This document shows, piece by piece, positions 6,298 through 11,862 of a DNA stretch of 13,213 nt (its first letter is position 1; every line of letters begins with the position of its first letter). The translations under genes and the position numbers were made by a program. Source of the DNA: Actinomycetota bacterium (GTDB lineage: Bacteria > Actinomycetota > Thermoleophilia > Gaiellales > Gaiellaceae); NCBI GenBank assembly GCA_005884155.1, contig VAXD01000048.1, positions 1 through 13,213 of the forward strand, given 5' to 3'. The notes below the pieces were generated by a model. The model saw only the letters and a list, made by a program, of their open reading frames with translations, had not been told where the DNA came from and made no database searches.

Positions 6298-6848
6298 TCG
6301 CTCGCCTGAGGGGCAAGCGGGTCTCGCGGATGGGCGAGCGGCTCGTGCTCGACGTCGGCGGCGTCGGCTACCTCGTCAACGCGACCCCGACCGCGCACCG
6401 GCTCGCCGAGCGCGGGGGAGAGGTGTCGCTCGAGACCTACCTCCACGTCCGCGAGGACGCGCTCCAGCTCTACGGCTTCGCCGAGCCCGCCGAGCGGGAG
6501 CTGTTCGAGCACCTACTGGCCGTCTCGGGAGTCGGGCCGAAAGTGGCGCTGGCGATCGTCTCTGGCTCGCCGCCGGCCGACCTGCGCCGCGCGATCGCGC
6601 TCGAGGACACCGCGCGCTTCGAGGCGATTCCGGGAATCGGCAAGAAGACGGCCCAACGCGTTGTGCTCGAGCTGAAGGAGAAGCTCGGCTCGGTCGCCTC
6701 GCACACCGAGACGGGCCACGTCGGTGCCCGGGACGCGCTTGTCGAGCTCGGCTACACGCCGGTCGAGGCCGAGCGCGCCCTCGCCAAGGTCGATGCCGAG
6801 CTGCCGATCGAGGAGCAGGTCCGCCTCGCGCTCAGGGAGGCCGCGTGA
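6294..6848 (+). CDS. ruvA: Holliday junction branch migration protein RuvA
   Basis: RuvA binds the four-way junction as a tetramer and loads RuvB rings. The 184-residue protein has the N-terminal OB fold (1-62: IARLRGKRV, VLDVGGVGYLV, LHVREDALQLYGF). It has two helix-hairpin-helix motifs (LLAVSGVGPKVALAIVS around 73-89; IPGIGKKTAQRVVLELKEKL around 112-131). Its C-terminal domain III is short and RuvB-binding (DALVELGYTPVEAERAL). The acidic pin region is compact but the overall order is standard. The start is GTG 6294, sharing GTGA with the ruvC stop; the stop shares GTGA with ruvB. ruvC, ruvA and ruvB are thus chained by 4-bp overlaps and should be translationally coupled, so the ruvC frameshift could lower RuvA and RuvB output if it is real. 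Confidence 0.97.
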   Translation: MIARLRGKRVSRMGERLVLDVGGVGYLVNATPTAHRLAERGGEVSLETYLHVREDALQLYGFAEPAERELFEHLLAVSGVGPKVALAIVSGSPPADLRRAIALEDTARFEAIPGIGKKTAQRVVLELKEKLGSVASHTETGHVGARDALVELGYTPVEAERALAKVDAELPIEEQVRLALREAA

Positions 6849-7867
6849 CCGAGACGCAGTTCCTCGCACCTGCGGTCCAGCCCGACGACGACGAGCTCGA
6901 GCGCTCGCTTAGGCCGCGTCGGCTCGACGAGTTCGTCGGCCAGGAGCGGGTCAAGGAGCAGCTCGCGATCGCGCTCGAGGCCACGCGCACGCGCGGCGAG
7001 GCGCTCGACCACCTGCTGCTGATCGGGCCGCCCGGCCTCGGCAAGACGAGCCTCGCGCACATCGTCCGTGAGGAGCTCGGCGTCGCCCTGCGCTCGGCCG
7101 CGGGCCCGGCGCTGGAACGCAAGGGAGACGTGGCCGCGATCCTGACCGCGCTGAGCGAGCGCGACATCCTCTTCATCGACGAGATCCACCGGATCAACCG
7201 CGCGGTCGAGGAGATCCTCTACCCGGCCCTCGAGGACTTCCGGCTGGACATCATCGTCGGCCAGGGGCCTGCGGCGCGGACGCTGACGCTCGACCTGCCG
7301 CCGTTCACGCTCGTCGGGGCGACCACGCGGACGGGGCTTCTGACCAGCCCCCTTCGCGACCGCTTCGGCCTGACCTTCCGGCTCGAGCACTACGAGCCGC
7401 CCGAGCTGGCCCGCATCGTGCGCCGCTCGGCGCGGATCCTCGAGGTGGAGATTGAGGACGAGGCCGCCGACGAGATCGCCGGCCGCTCGCGCGGGACGCC
7501 GCGGATCGCGAACCGGATCCTGCGCCGCGTCCGCGACGTCGCCGAGGTCAGGCACCAGGGCGCCATTACGACGCCGATTGCGCGCGAGGCCCTTGACCTG
7601 ATGGAGGTCGACGCGCGCGGGCTCGAGCGGATCGACCGCGCGCTCCTGCGCGCGGTCGTGGAGAAGTTCGACGGCGGGCCGGTCGGGCTTTCGACGCTCG
7701 CCGTCGCACTCGGCGAGGAAACGGACACGATCGAGGACGTCTACGAGCCCTACCTGCTCCAGCTCGGCTTCCTGCAGCGGACACCGCGCGGCCGCATCGT
7801 CACGAAGCTCGGCCGCGAGCACGTCGGGGCCGCCGCCGCGGACGACGGCCCCAACAGCCTCTTCTAG
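6845..7867 (+). CDS. ruvB: Holliday junction branch migration DNA helicase RuvB
   Basis: RuvB is the AAA+ ring motor that drives branch migration together with RuvA. The 340 residues contain LRPRRLDEFVGQE, Walker A GPPGLGKT (61-68), Walker B LFIDEIHR (109-116), sensor 1 GATTRTGLL (158-166), the PLRDRFG motif with its conserved arginines (169-175), sensor 2 region SRGTPRIANR, and the C-terminal winged-helix domain ending in RTPRGRIVTKLG. All catalytic motifs are intact. The start is GTG 6845 in the GTGA overlap with ruvA. The stop TAG (7865-7867) shares CTAG with the stop of the convergent SRPBCC gene at 7864-7866, leaving no intergenic DNA between the two transcription units. Confidence 0.98.
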   Translation: MTETQFLAPAVQPDDDELERSLRPRRLDEFVGQERVKEQLAIALEATRTRGEALDHLLLIGPPGLGKTSLAHIVREELGVALRSAAGPALERKGDVAAILTALSERDILFIDEIHRINRAVEEILYPALEDFRLDIIVGQGPAARTLTLDLPPFTLVGATTRTGLLTSPLRDRFGLTFRLEHYEPPELARIVRRSARILEVEIEDEAADEIAGRSRGTPRIANRILRRVRDVAEVRHQGAITTPIAREALDLMEVDARGLERIDRALLRAVVEKFDGGPVGLSTLAVALGEETDTIEDVYEPYLLQLGFLQRTPRGRIVTKLGREHVGAAAADDGPNSLF

Positions 7868-8316
7868 GCGGACGCGGCGCCGACGAACGGAGCGAGGACG
7901 GTGTCCCAGCCGCTGTCGTAGCTGGCGTGCGTCTCCGCCGCCTCATCGCCCCAGCGCTCCCAGCCGCGGTGCTCGAGCTCGACGCGCGTTCCGTCGCCCT
8001 CGGGCACGAACCGCACCTCCAGCTCCGTCGAGGGCTTGCCGGCCGTGACGTGCCAGTCGACGGCCACGCGTGACGGCGGCTCCCAGGCGGTCACGGTTGC
8101 CCACTCGTGCTCCTGGCCGCTCGCCGTCATGCTGTAGACGCGACCGCCGACCTGCGGCTCGAACACGGCCTCGGCCGGAGGCTCGCCGCCGGGGGCGTGG
8201 GTCTGGAACGGCCACCAGTCCTGCAGCCGCGCCGTGAACGTCTCGAACGCGTGCTCCGCTGAGCAGTCGACGACGACGCTCTTACGGACGATCAGCTCCT
8301 GCGCTTGCGTGCTCAT
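7864..8316 (-). CDS. SRPBCC/AHSA1-family protein paired with ArsR
   Basis: A 150-residue START/Bet v1-like protein of the AHSA1 (activator of Hsp90 ATPase homology) type. Visible features are the first beta strand IVRKSVVVDCSAEHAFETFT, the DWWPF turn, the family motif FEPQVGGRVY (52-61), the central strands HEWATVTAWEPPSRVAVDWHV and the C-terminal helix YDSGWDTVLAPF. These proteins form a hydrophobic cavity; no specific ligand can be inferred. The start is ATG 8316 with an AGGAGGAG-type ribosome binding site, overlapping the arsR stop as ATGA. The ArsR-SRPBCC pair is widespread in actinobacteria, and the repressor probably controls both genes from the operator at 8614-8649. Confidence 0.9.
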   Translation of the reverse strand: MSTQAQELIVRKSVVVDCSAEHAFETFTARLQDWWPFQTHAPGGEPPAEAVFEPQVGGRVYSMTASGQEHEWATVTAWEPPSRVAVDWHVTAGKPSTELEVRFVPEGDGTRVELEHRGWERWGDEAAETHASYDSGWDTVLAPFVGAASA

Positions 8317-8606
8317 GCGCTCCTCCTCTCGCGCTCGGCCTCCGCCTTGAAGGCGGCGAGCGCATCGGTCCAGTAGTCCTCGACGTAACGGCGCAGCTCG
8401 TCCAGGCCGTCCGGATTCAGCCGGTAGAGCCGTCGGGTGCCGTTCCGCCGCTCGGTGACCAGTCCCGCCTCTTTGAGCACGCGCAGGTGCTGCGAGACAG
8501 CCGGCCTGCTGACCGGCAGTTCGGCTGCGATCTCGCCGACCGAGCGGGCGCCCGAGCGAAGCTGCTCGAAGATCGCCCGCCGGGTCGGGTGGCCCAGCGC
8601 GTCCAT
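8313..8606 (-). CDS. ArsR-family winged-helix repressor
   Basis: From ATG 8606 the protein has 97 residues: MDALGHPTRRAIFEQL, the typical opening of ArsR partners of SRPBCC genes; a helix-turn-helix with recognition helix VSRPAVSQHLRVLKEAGLV (32-50); and a wing RRNGTRRLYRL. It has no cysteines, so no metal site of the ArsR/SmtB type; a metal-independent ligand or partner is likely. A GTG at 8627 would add seven residues (VTAYRSP). ATG 8606 is preferred because a TACCGT box ends exactly 6 nt before it (leaderless pattern) and because the 8627 GTG lies inside the palindromic operator. The stop overlaps the SRPBCC start by ATGA. The gene is probably autorepressed. Confidence 0.9.
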   Translation of the reverse strand: MDALGHPTRRAIFEQLRSGARSVGEIAAELPVSRPAVSQHLRVLKEAGLVTERRNGTRRLYRLNPDGLDELRRYVEDYWTDALAAFKAEAERERRSA

Positions 8607-8612
8607 CGGAGA

Positions 8613-8618
8613 ACGGTA
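8613..8618 (-). promoter_or_regulatory. Candidate -10 element (TACCGT) for leaderless arsR
   Basis: TACCGT, then TCTCCG (6 nt), then ATG 8606 on the minus strand. A TTCATA hexamer lies 18 bp upstream and matches TTGACA at four of six positions. Both elements sit inside the nested dyad, consistent with autorepression. Confidence 0.5.
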
Positions 8619-8649
8619 AGCGGTCACTTACGTAAGTATGAACTTACCG
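8614..8649. promoter_or_regulatory. Nested 36-bp palindromic operator at the arsR promoter
   Basis: A perfect 12-bp palindrome ACTTACGTAAGT (8626-8637) shares its centre (8631.5) with an outer inverted repeat, CGGTAAG (8614-8620) and CTTACCG (8643-8649). All four arms carry the GTAAG/CTTAC core. The dyad covers the predicted arsR -10 box (TACCGT, 8618-8613) and a TTCATA -35-like hexamer (8642-8637, 18 bp spacing). This is the layout expected for repression by the adjacent ArsR protein, possibly by two dimers. Confidence 0.8.
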
Positions 8650-8667
8650 AATCAGGCTGTCAAGCCA

Positions 8668-9123
8668 TCAGCGGCGGAACTGCAGCTCATGCCAGGACGG
8701 CGTCGGCGCGAGCTCGAGCAGCGCCCGCTCGCCTCCGGGCTCGAGGTAGGCGAAATCCGACGCGTTCTCGTCCCAGGCGATCTCGAGCCGCCCGTCCTTG
8801 ACGCGGTGGTCGAGCCAGGCGCCGCGGAAGACGAGCTTGCGCAGCCAGTAGACGAGCGACTCGCCGTCCACGAGCGAGAGGCGCTCCCAGTGCCGCACGA
8901 GGTAGCGGCCCAGCTCGCTGCGGGGCTCTTCAATCAGCCCGTCCGCCGTCAGCTCGACGAGGTCCTCGGTCTCCTCCTCGTCGAGCTCGTTGTCCTCGAC
9001 GAGCCCGAGTCGGAAGGCCGCCGCGGAGACGCGCTGCGCGAAGTCGGCCGCGTTGAAGCTGAAGCGAAGACGGAGGAACTCCACGACAATGTCGTCGCCG
9101 GAGGAGTAGCTCTCCGCGTCCAC
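8668..9123 (-). CDS. Acidic protein of unknown function
   Basis: I do not recognise this 151-residue protein. It begins MDAESYSSGDDIVVEFLRLR and has an acidic middle (VEDNELDEEETEDLVELTADG, about 42-62). The second half is rich in aromatic and basic residues (LGRYLVRHWERLSLVDGESLVYWLRKLVFRG), followed by short beta-like stretches. It has no signal peptide or membrane helix and no cysteine, so it is probably a soluble cytoplasmic protein. Codon use is fully coding-like (G/C-ending), and a clear leaderless promoter (TAATCT-N6-GTG) precedes it, so it is a real gene. It is divergent from the small membrane peptide at 9157, with only 33 bp between the starts. It is followed in the same direction by arsR, but the arsR operator separates them. 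Confidence 0.8.
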   Translation of the reverse strand: MDAESYSSGDDIVVEFLRLRFSFNAADFAQRVSAAAFRLGLVEDNELDEEETEDLVELTADGLIEEPRSELGRYLVRHWERLSLVDGESLVYWLRKLVFRGAWLDHRVKDGRLEIAWDENASDFAYLEPGGERALLELAPTPSWHELQFRR

Positions 9124-9129
9124 GCGCAG

Positions 9130-9135
9130 AGATTA
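9130..9135 (-). promoter_or_regulatory. Predicted -10 element (TAATCT) of the acidic hypothetical gene
   Basis: TAATCT, then CTGCGC (6 nt), then GTG 9123 on the minus strand. There is no Shine-Dalgarno sequence, so a leaderless message is predicted. Only 9 bp separate this box from the opposing -10 box at 9145-9150, so two polymerases could hardly bind at once. Confidence 0.6.
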
Positions 9136-9144
9136 CCCTCCTCC

Positions 9145-9150
9145 TACACT
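9145..9150 (+). promoter_or_regulatory. Predicted -10 element (TACACT) of the small membrane peptide gene
   Basis: TACACT, then GAGCCC (6 nt), then GTG 9157. It forms the plus-strand half of a divergent pair: start, N6, -10, N9, -10, N6, start. The CTCCTCC tract just upstream is pyrimidine-rich and cannot serve as a ribosome binding site on this strand. Confidence 0.6.
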
Positions 9151-9156
9151 GAGCCC

Positions 9157-9366
9157 GTGCGCGCGTTCCAGCATTTGGCCCTGCTCGCGCCCGTGATCGT
9201 GATCGCCGTGGGCGCACTCGCCGGGCTGGCGGTGCTCTGGACACGCGTCGGCTGGGAGTCGCTTCAGCGCCACGAGCACCCGTGGCGCGTGGCTGCGCTC
9301 ATCGGTGGCTTCGTCGCCCTGATCGCCGTCCTTTCAGCGCTCGGGTTGAAGCTGCCACGCGAGTGA
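9157..9366 (+). CDS. Small two-helix membrane protein
   Basis: A 69-residue protein starting at GTG 9157. It has two hydrophobic segments: about 8-28 (LALLAPVIVIAVGALAGLAV) and about 46-64 (VAALIGGFVALIAVLSALG), joined by a polar loop WTRVGWESLQRHEHPWR and ending KLPRE. It is probably an inner-membrane hairpin with a charged loop. I do not recognise the family. The start is chosen because a TACACT box lies exactly 6 nt upstream and the longer frame upstream is antisense to the 8668-9123 gene. It lies 140 bp before the patatin cassette on the same strand; co-transcription is possible but a separate promoter candidate lies between. Small two-helix proteins next to wall hydrolases can be holins; that idea is speculative here. 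Confidence 0.75.
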   Translation: MRAFQHLALLAPVIVIAVGALAGLAVLWTRVGWESLQRHEHPWRVAALIGGFVALIAVLSALGLKLPRE

Positions 9367-9372
9367 CGCTCG

Positions 9373-9412
9373 TTGCAATGTCCGTCTCGACCTGCTAACA
9401 ACGGAGTAGCAG
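9373..9412 (+). promoter_or_regulatory. Candidate promoter with overlapping inverted repeat upstream of the patatin cassette
   Basis: TTGCAA (9373-9378) and TAACAA (9396-9401) are spaced 17 bp and resemble -35 and -10 boxes. A perfect 6-bp inverted repeat CTGCTA-N9-TAGCAG (9392-9397 and 9407-9412) overlaps the -10 region and could be an operator. The rest of the gap to 9506 holds a short GC hairpin at 9429-9441 and the patatin ribosome binding site. Support is modest. Confidence 0.3.
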
Positions 9413-9506
9413 CAAGGAAATTCGAGCGGCCCGTGCCGGGCTCCTCATCGACAATCTGCGGCTGATTTGGTGCTCGTCACCGGCCGCCGACTGAGAGGAG
9501 CCGGCG

Positions 9507-10535
9507 GTGGAATGGATCAGAGAGGCAGACGGCGTCTTCCGTGGCGGAGGCGTCAAGGGGCTCGCGCTCGCCGGCGCGCTCTGCGGCTTCGCCGAGCACC
9601 CGACGAAGCCGATCACGACCTGGGAGAACGTCGCAGGCGCCAGCGCCGGGGCGATCATCGCCTGCCACCTCGCGACGGGCCACGACGCCGCGGAGATGCT
9701 CGAGCTGATGAAGAAGACGAACTTCGCGTCGTTCGCGGACTTCCCGGCGCACAGCAAGCTGCTCGGCGGCGGGCGCTTGCTCTTCCGGCACGGAATGGCA
9801 CACGGCAACGCCTTCGAGCGCTGGTTCGACGAGGTGCTCGAGGGCGCCACCTTCGGCTCGGTTCGCAAGAAGTCCGCAAACGGCGTCGCACCGGAGTGGC
9901 GGCTGAAGCTGATCGCCGTCGACGTGACCAGGCGCCGGCTGCTCGTGCTGCCCGACGACCTCGTCTTCTACCGCGAGCCGGGCGCGGCGACGCTGATCGA
10001 CCCCGACCATTTCAAGATCTCGCGCGCTGCGCGGATGAGCATGTCGATCCCGTACTTCTTCGATCCGATCCGGCTCGAGGACGCCGACGGGGGCACCTCG
10101 CTGATCGTCGACGGCGGCACGCTCTCGAACTTCCCGGTGTGGCTCTTCGACGTCGACCCCGCCGTCACGGGCCGGCCGCCGACCCGACCAACGTTCGGCT
10201 TCACGCTCGAGCACGGGCGCGGCCTCGGCGGCGGCCTGAACGCGCTCCAGCGGATCGAGCCGTGGCCGATCAGGTTCGGCTTCGACATCTTCCACACCGC
10301 GCAGGAAGCGTGGGACGCACGCTTCGTATCGCACTCGACGCGTGTCCGGACGGTGACGGTGGACGCCGCCGACGTCGCGACGACGGAGTTCAACCTGTCG
10401 CCGGAGAGGCAGGAGCTGCTGGTCGAGAACGGCCGCAAGGCCGCGCGAGACTTCCTCGACCAGTTCGAGCTCGCGGACTACATGAACACGTTCCACGCGC
10501 CGCTGGCGGAGCCCGCCGCGGTGGGTACGCGATGA
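9507..10535 (+). CDS. Patatin-like phospholipase
   Basis: A 342-residue serine lipid acyl hydrolase of the patatin fold. The oxyanion loop is DGVFRGGGVKGLALAGAL (Gly13-15, Gly18). The nucleophile elbow is VAGASAGAI with Ser46 (GxSxG). The catalytic Asp202 lies in IVDGGTLSNFP. The Ser-Asp dyad is therefore complete and activity on membrane phospholipids or lipid esters is likely. There is no signal peptide or membrane helix, so it should act from the cytoplasm. The start is GTG 9507 with a strong ribosome binding site (GAGAGGAG, 6 nt spacing), unlike the leaderless genes nearby. It overlaps the next gene by ATGA. Patatins are known effectors in several antiphage and toxin systems, but no sensor or nucleotidyltransferase gene is nearby. 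Confidence 0.93.
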   Translation: MEWIREADGVFRGGGVKGLALAGALCGFAEHPTKPITTWENVAGASAGAIIACHLATGHDAAEMLELMKKTNFASFADFPAHSKLLGGGRLLFRHGMAHGNAFERWFDEVLEGATFGSVRKKSANGVAPEWRLKLIAVDVTRRRLLVLPDDLVFYREPGAATLIDPDHFKISRAARMSMSIPYFFDPIRLEDADGGTSLIVDGGTLSNFPVWLFDVDPAVTGRPPTRPTFGFTLEHGRGLGGGLNALQRIEPWPIRFGFDIFHTAQEAWDARFVSHSTRVRTVTVDAADVATTEFNLSPERQELLVENGRKAARDFLDQFELADYMNTFHAPLAEPAAVGTR

Positions 10536-11089
10536 CGCCACGGCGGTTTACGCCGGAGCAGATCGCCCGGTTGCTCGGCTGCAGGGTGGCCAATGTCCGC
10601 CGTCACTGGCCTCCGCTGCGCAAGGCGCTCGCCCAGGAGGGTCTCGGCGATCCACACACCACGATCGCCGCGCTCGCCACGATCGCGACGGAGGTGCCCG
10701 ACTTCGCCCCGATCGACGAGTACGGCGGGGAGTCGTACTACAGGCGCATGTACGAGGGTCGGGCCGACCTCGGCAACACGCGCCCGGGCGACGGCGTCCG
10801 TTTCCACGGGCGCGGCTTCATCCAGCTCACGGGTCGCGCGAACTACCGCGGCTACGGGCGGCGGCTCGGCGTTCCGCTCGAGCGGCAGCCCGACCTTGCC
10901 CTCGACCCGGCGGTGGCGGCGCGGATCCTTGCGGCGTACATGAGGGACCACAACGTCGCCGTGCTGGCGCGCCGCGGCGACTGGCAGGGCGTCCGGCGAG
11001 CCGTCAACGGCGGGCTGAACGGCTGGGACCGCTTCCACGCGTGCGTGCAAAAACTCGAGCAGGCCGCAACGGCCGGAGCTCCGCATTGA
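10532..11089 (+). CDS. GH19-type lysozyme/chitinase-like cell-wall hydrolase without signal peptide
   Basis: A 185-residue protein resembling the small glycoside hydrolase family 19 enzymes used as phage endolysins and bacterial muramidases. An N-terminal helical part (FTPEQIARLLGCRVANVRRHWP) leads into AALATIATEVPDFAPIDEYG, where Glu54 is the likely general acid, then YYRRMYEGRADLGN (Glu75 is a candidate second catalytic residue), GDGVRFHGRGFIQLTGR and NY. The tail carries PDLALDPAVAARIL and a WQGVRRAVNGGLNG motif common in this group. Substrate (peptidoglycan or chitin) is not decided by sequence; its position beside an NlpC/P60 enzyme favours peptidoglycan. No export signal is present. The start is ATG 10532 within the ATGA overlap with the patatin gene; the stop overlaps the next gene as TTGA. 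Confidence 0.88.
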   Translation: MTPRRFTPEQIARLLGCRVANVRRHWPPLRKALAQEGLGDPHTTIAALATIATEVPDFAPIDEYGGESYYRRMYEGRADLGNTRPGDGVRFHGRGFIQLTGRANYRGYGRRLGVPLERQPDLALDPAVAARILAAYMRDHNVAVLARRGDWQGVRRAVNGGLNGWDRFHACVQKLEQAATAGAPH

Positions 11090-11862
11090 GCACGGCGACC
11101 GCCACCAAGCGGGCGGCCCACGCGGCCGGCGCGGCGAGGACGCTGCACCTGACGAACCCGCACCTGGCGGGCGACGACGTCAGGCAAGCGCAGCTGCTCC
11201 TCGCGACCAATCCGTACGGCGGCTTCAACCCCGGCTCGGCGGACGGCGAGTTCGGCCCGGCCACCGCAGCCGCGACGAAACAGGCGAAGTGGCTGCTCGG
11301 CTATCCGTCACGAGCCTGCGACGGCAGCTTCGGGCCCGAGCTGGCCGCCTTCCTGCAAGGCCACAAGCTCCCGCCGGCCTACCAGCTCCGGCGCAACCGC
11401 CGTCTCAAGCAGACGGCCGGTGGCCCGGCGTTGCGGGCGAAGATCGTCGCGCTCGCGCGCTGGGGGATCCAGAACGAGCTCTCGATCCACTACCAGCAGC
11501 TTCGCCCGCTCGACGGCCTGAACCAGCCGCAGAAGCTGCCGCTTGACACCGACTGCTCGGGCTTCGCCACGCTCTGCTACCGCTGGGCGGGCGCGAGCGA
11601 CCCGAACGGCGGGAACTTCTCGGGCGCATACACCGGGACGATGCTGACGCACTGCCGGCACATCCCGAAGGCCGCGGTGCAGCCCGGCGATCTTGTCGTC
11701 TGGGGCGCGTACCCCGGGCATCACGTCGCGCTCGTCCTGGAACCGGGGTCAGACCCCCTGCTCTGCTCGCACGGCCAGGAGAAAGGGCCGCTGGCGATCC
11801 GCTTCTCCGCCGAGAGCGCCTACCAGCCCAAACCCGCGACGTGGTTGTCGTGCCTGCCGTGA
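11086..11862 (+). CDS. Peptidoglycan-binding NlpC/P60-type endopeptidase without signal peptide
   Basis: From TTG 11086 the protein has 258 residues. Residues about 25-93 form a peptidoglycan-binding region with two DGxFGP motifs (SADGEFGPAT and ACDGSFGPEL). After a basic linker, the NlpC/P60 domain (about 115-255) carries Cys157 in DTDCSGFATLCYRW, GDLVVWG (201-207), His213 in GHHVALV and His229 in CSHGQ. These fit the family's Cys-His-polar catalytic set, cleaving stem-peptide bonds. The N-terminus MSTATATKRAAHAAG is not a signal peptide, so, as with endolysins, access to the wall would need another route. TTG 11086 is preferred over GTG 11041 because GGAG lies 7 nt upstream and the TTGA overlap copies the junction style of the operon. 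The 3' end overlaps the next gene by GTGA. Confidence 0.9.
   Translation: MSTATATKRAAHAAGAARTLHLTNPHLAGDDVRQAQLLLATNPYGGFNPGSADGEFGPATAAATKQAKWLLGYPSRACDGSFGPELAAFLQGHKLPPAYQLRRNRRLKQTAGGPALRAKIVALARWGIQNELSIHYQQLRPLDGLNQPQKLPLDTDCSGFATLCYRWAGASDPNGGNFSGAYTGTMLTHCRHIPKAAVQPGDLVVWGAYPGHHVALVLEPGSDPLLCSHGQEKGPLAIRFSAESAYQPKPATWLSCLP
11745..11757. repeat. 13-bp palindrome GGGGTC-A-GACCCC inside the NlpC/P60 gene
   Basis: A perfect 6-bp inverted repeat with a single central base, encoding part of EPGSDPLL near the C-terminal catalytic region. Only one copy was noticed in this window. Its perfect symmetry inside a coding region makes it a candidate genome-wide short palindrome or protein-binding site, or simply chance. 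Confidence 0.45.

Noticed and set aside
6752..7822. Long minus-strand open frame (356 codons) across ruvB
   Set aside because: It is fully antisense to ruvB, which has every AAA+ motif; the frame itself has no recognisable domain.
9429..9441. GCCCG-TGC-CGGGC hairpin as a terminator after the small membrane gene
   Set aside because: Only five pairs, a 3-nt loop and no T-run on either strand.
9507..10535. CBASS effector (CapV-type patatin)
   Set aside because: No cGAS/DncV-like nucleotidyltransferase, Cap2 or Cap3 gene is nearby, and the neighbours are wall hydrolases. The patatin fold alone is not evidence of CBASS.
9467..11089. 540-codon plus-strand frame that looks like a fusion ending in the GH19 domain
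   Set aside because: Only its last third is real. The first part is out of frame with the intact patatin gene, so there is no patatin-GH19 fusion; the GH19 gene starts at ATG 10532.
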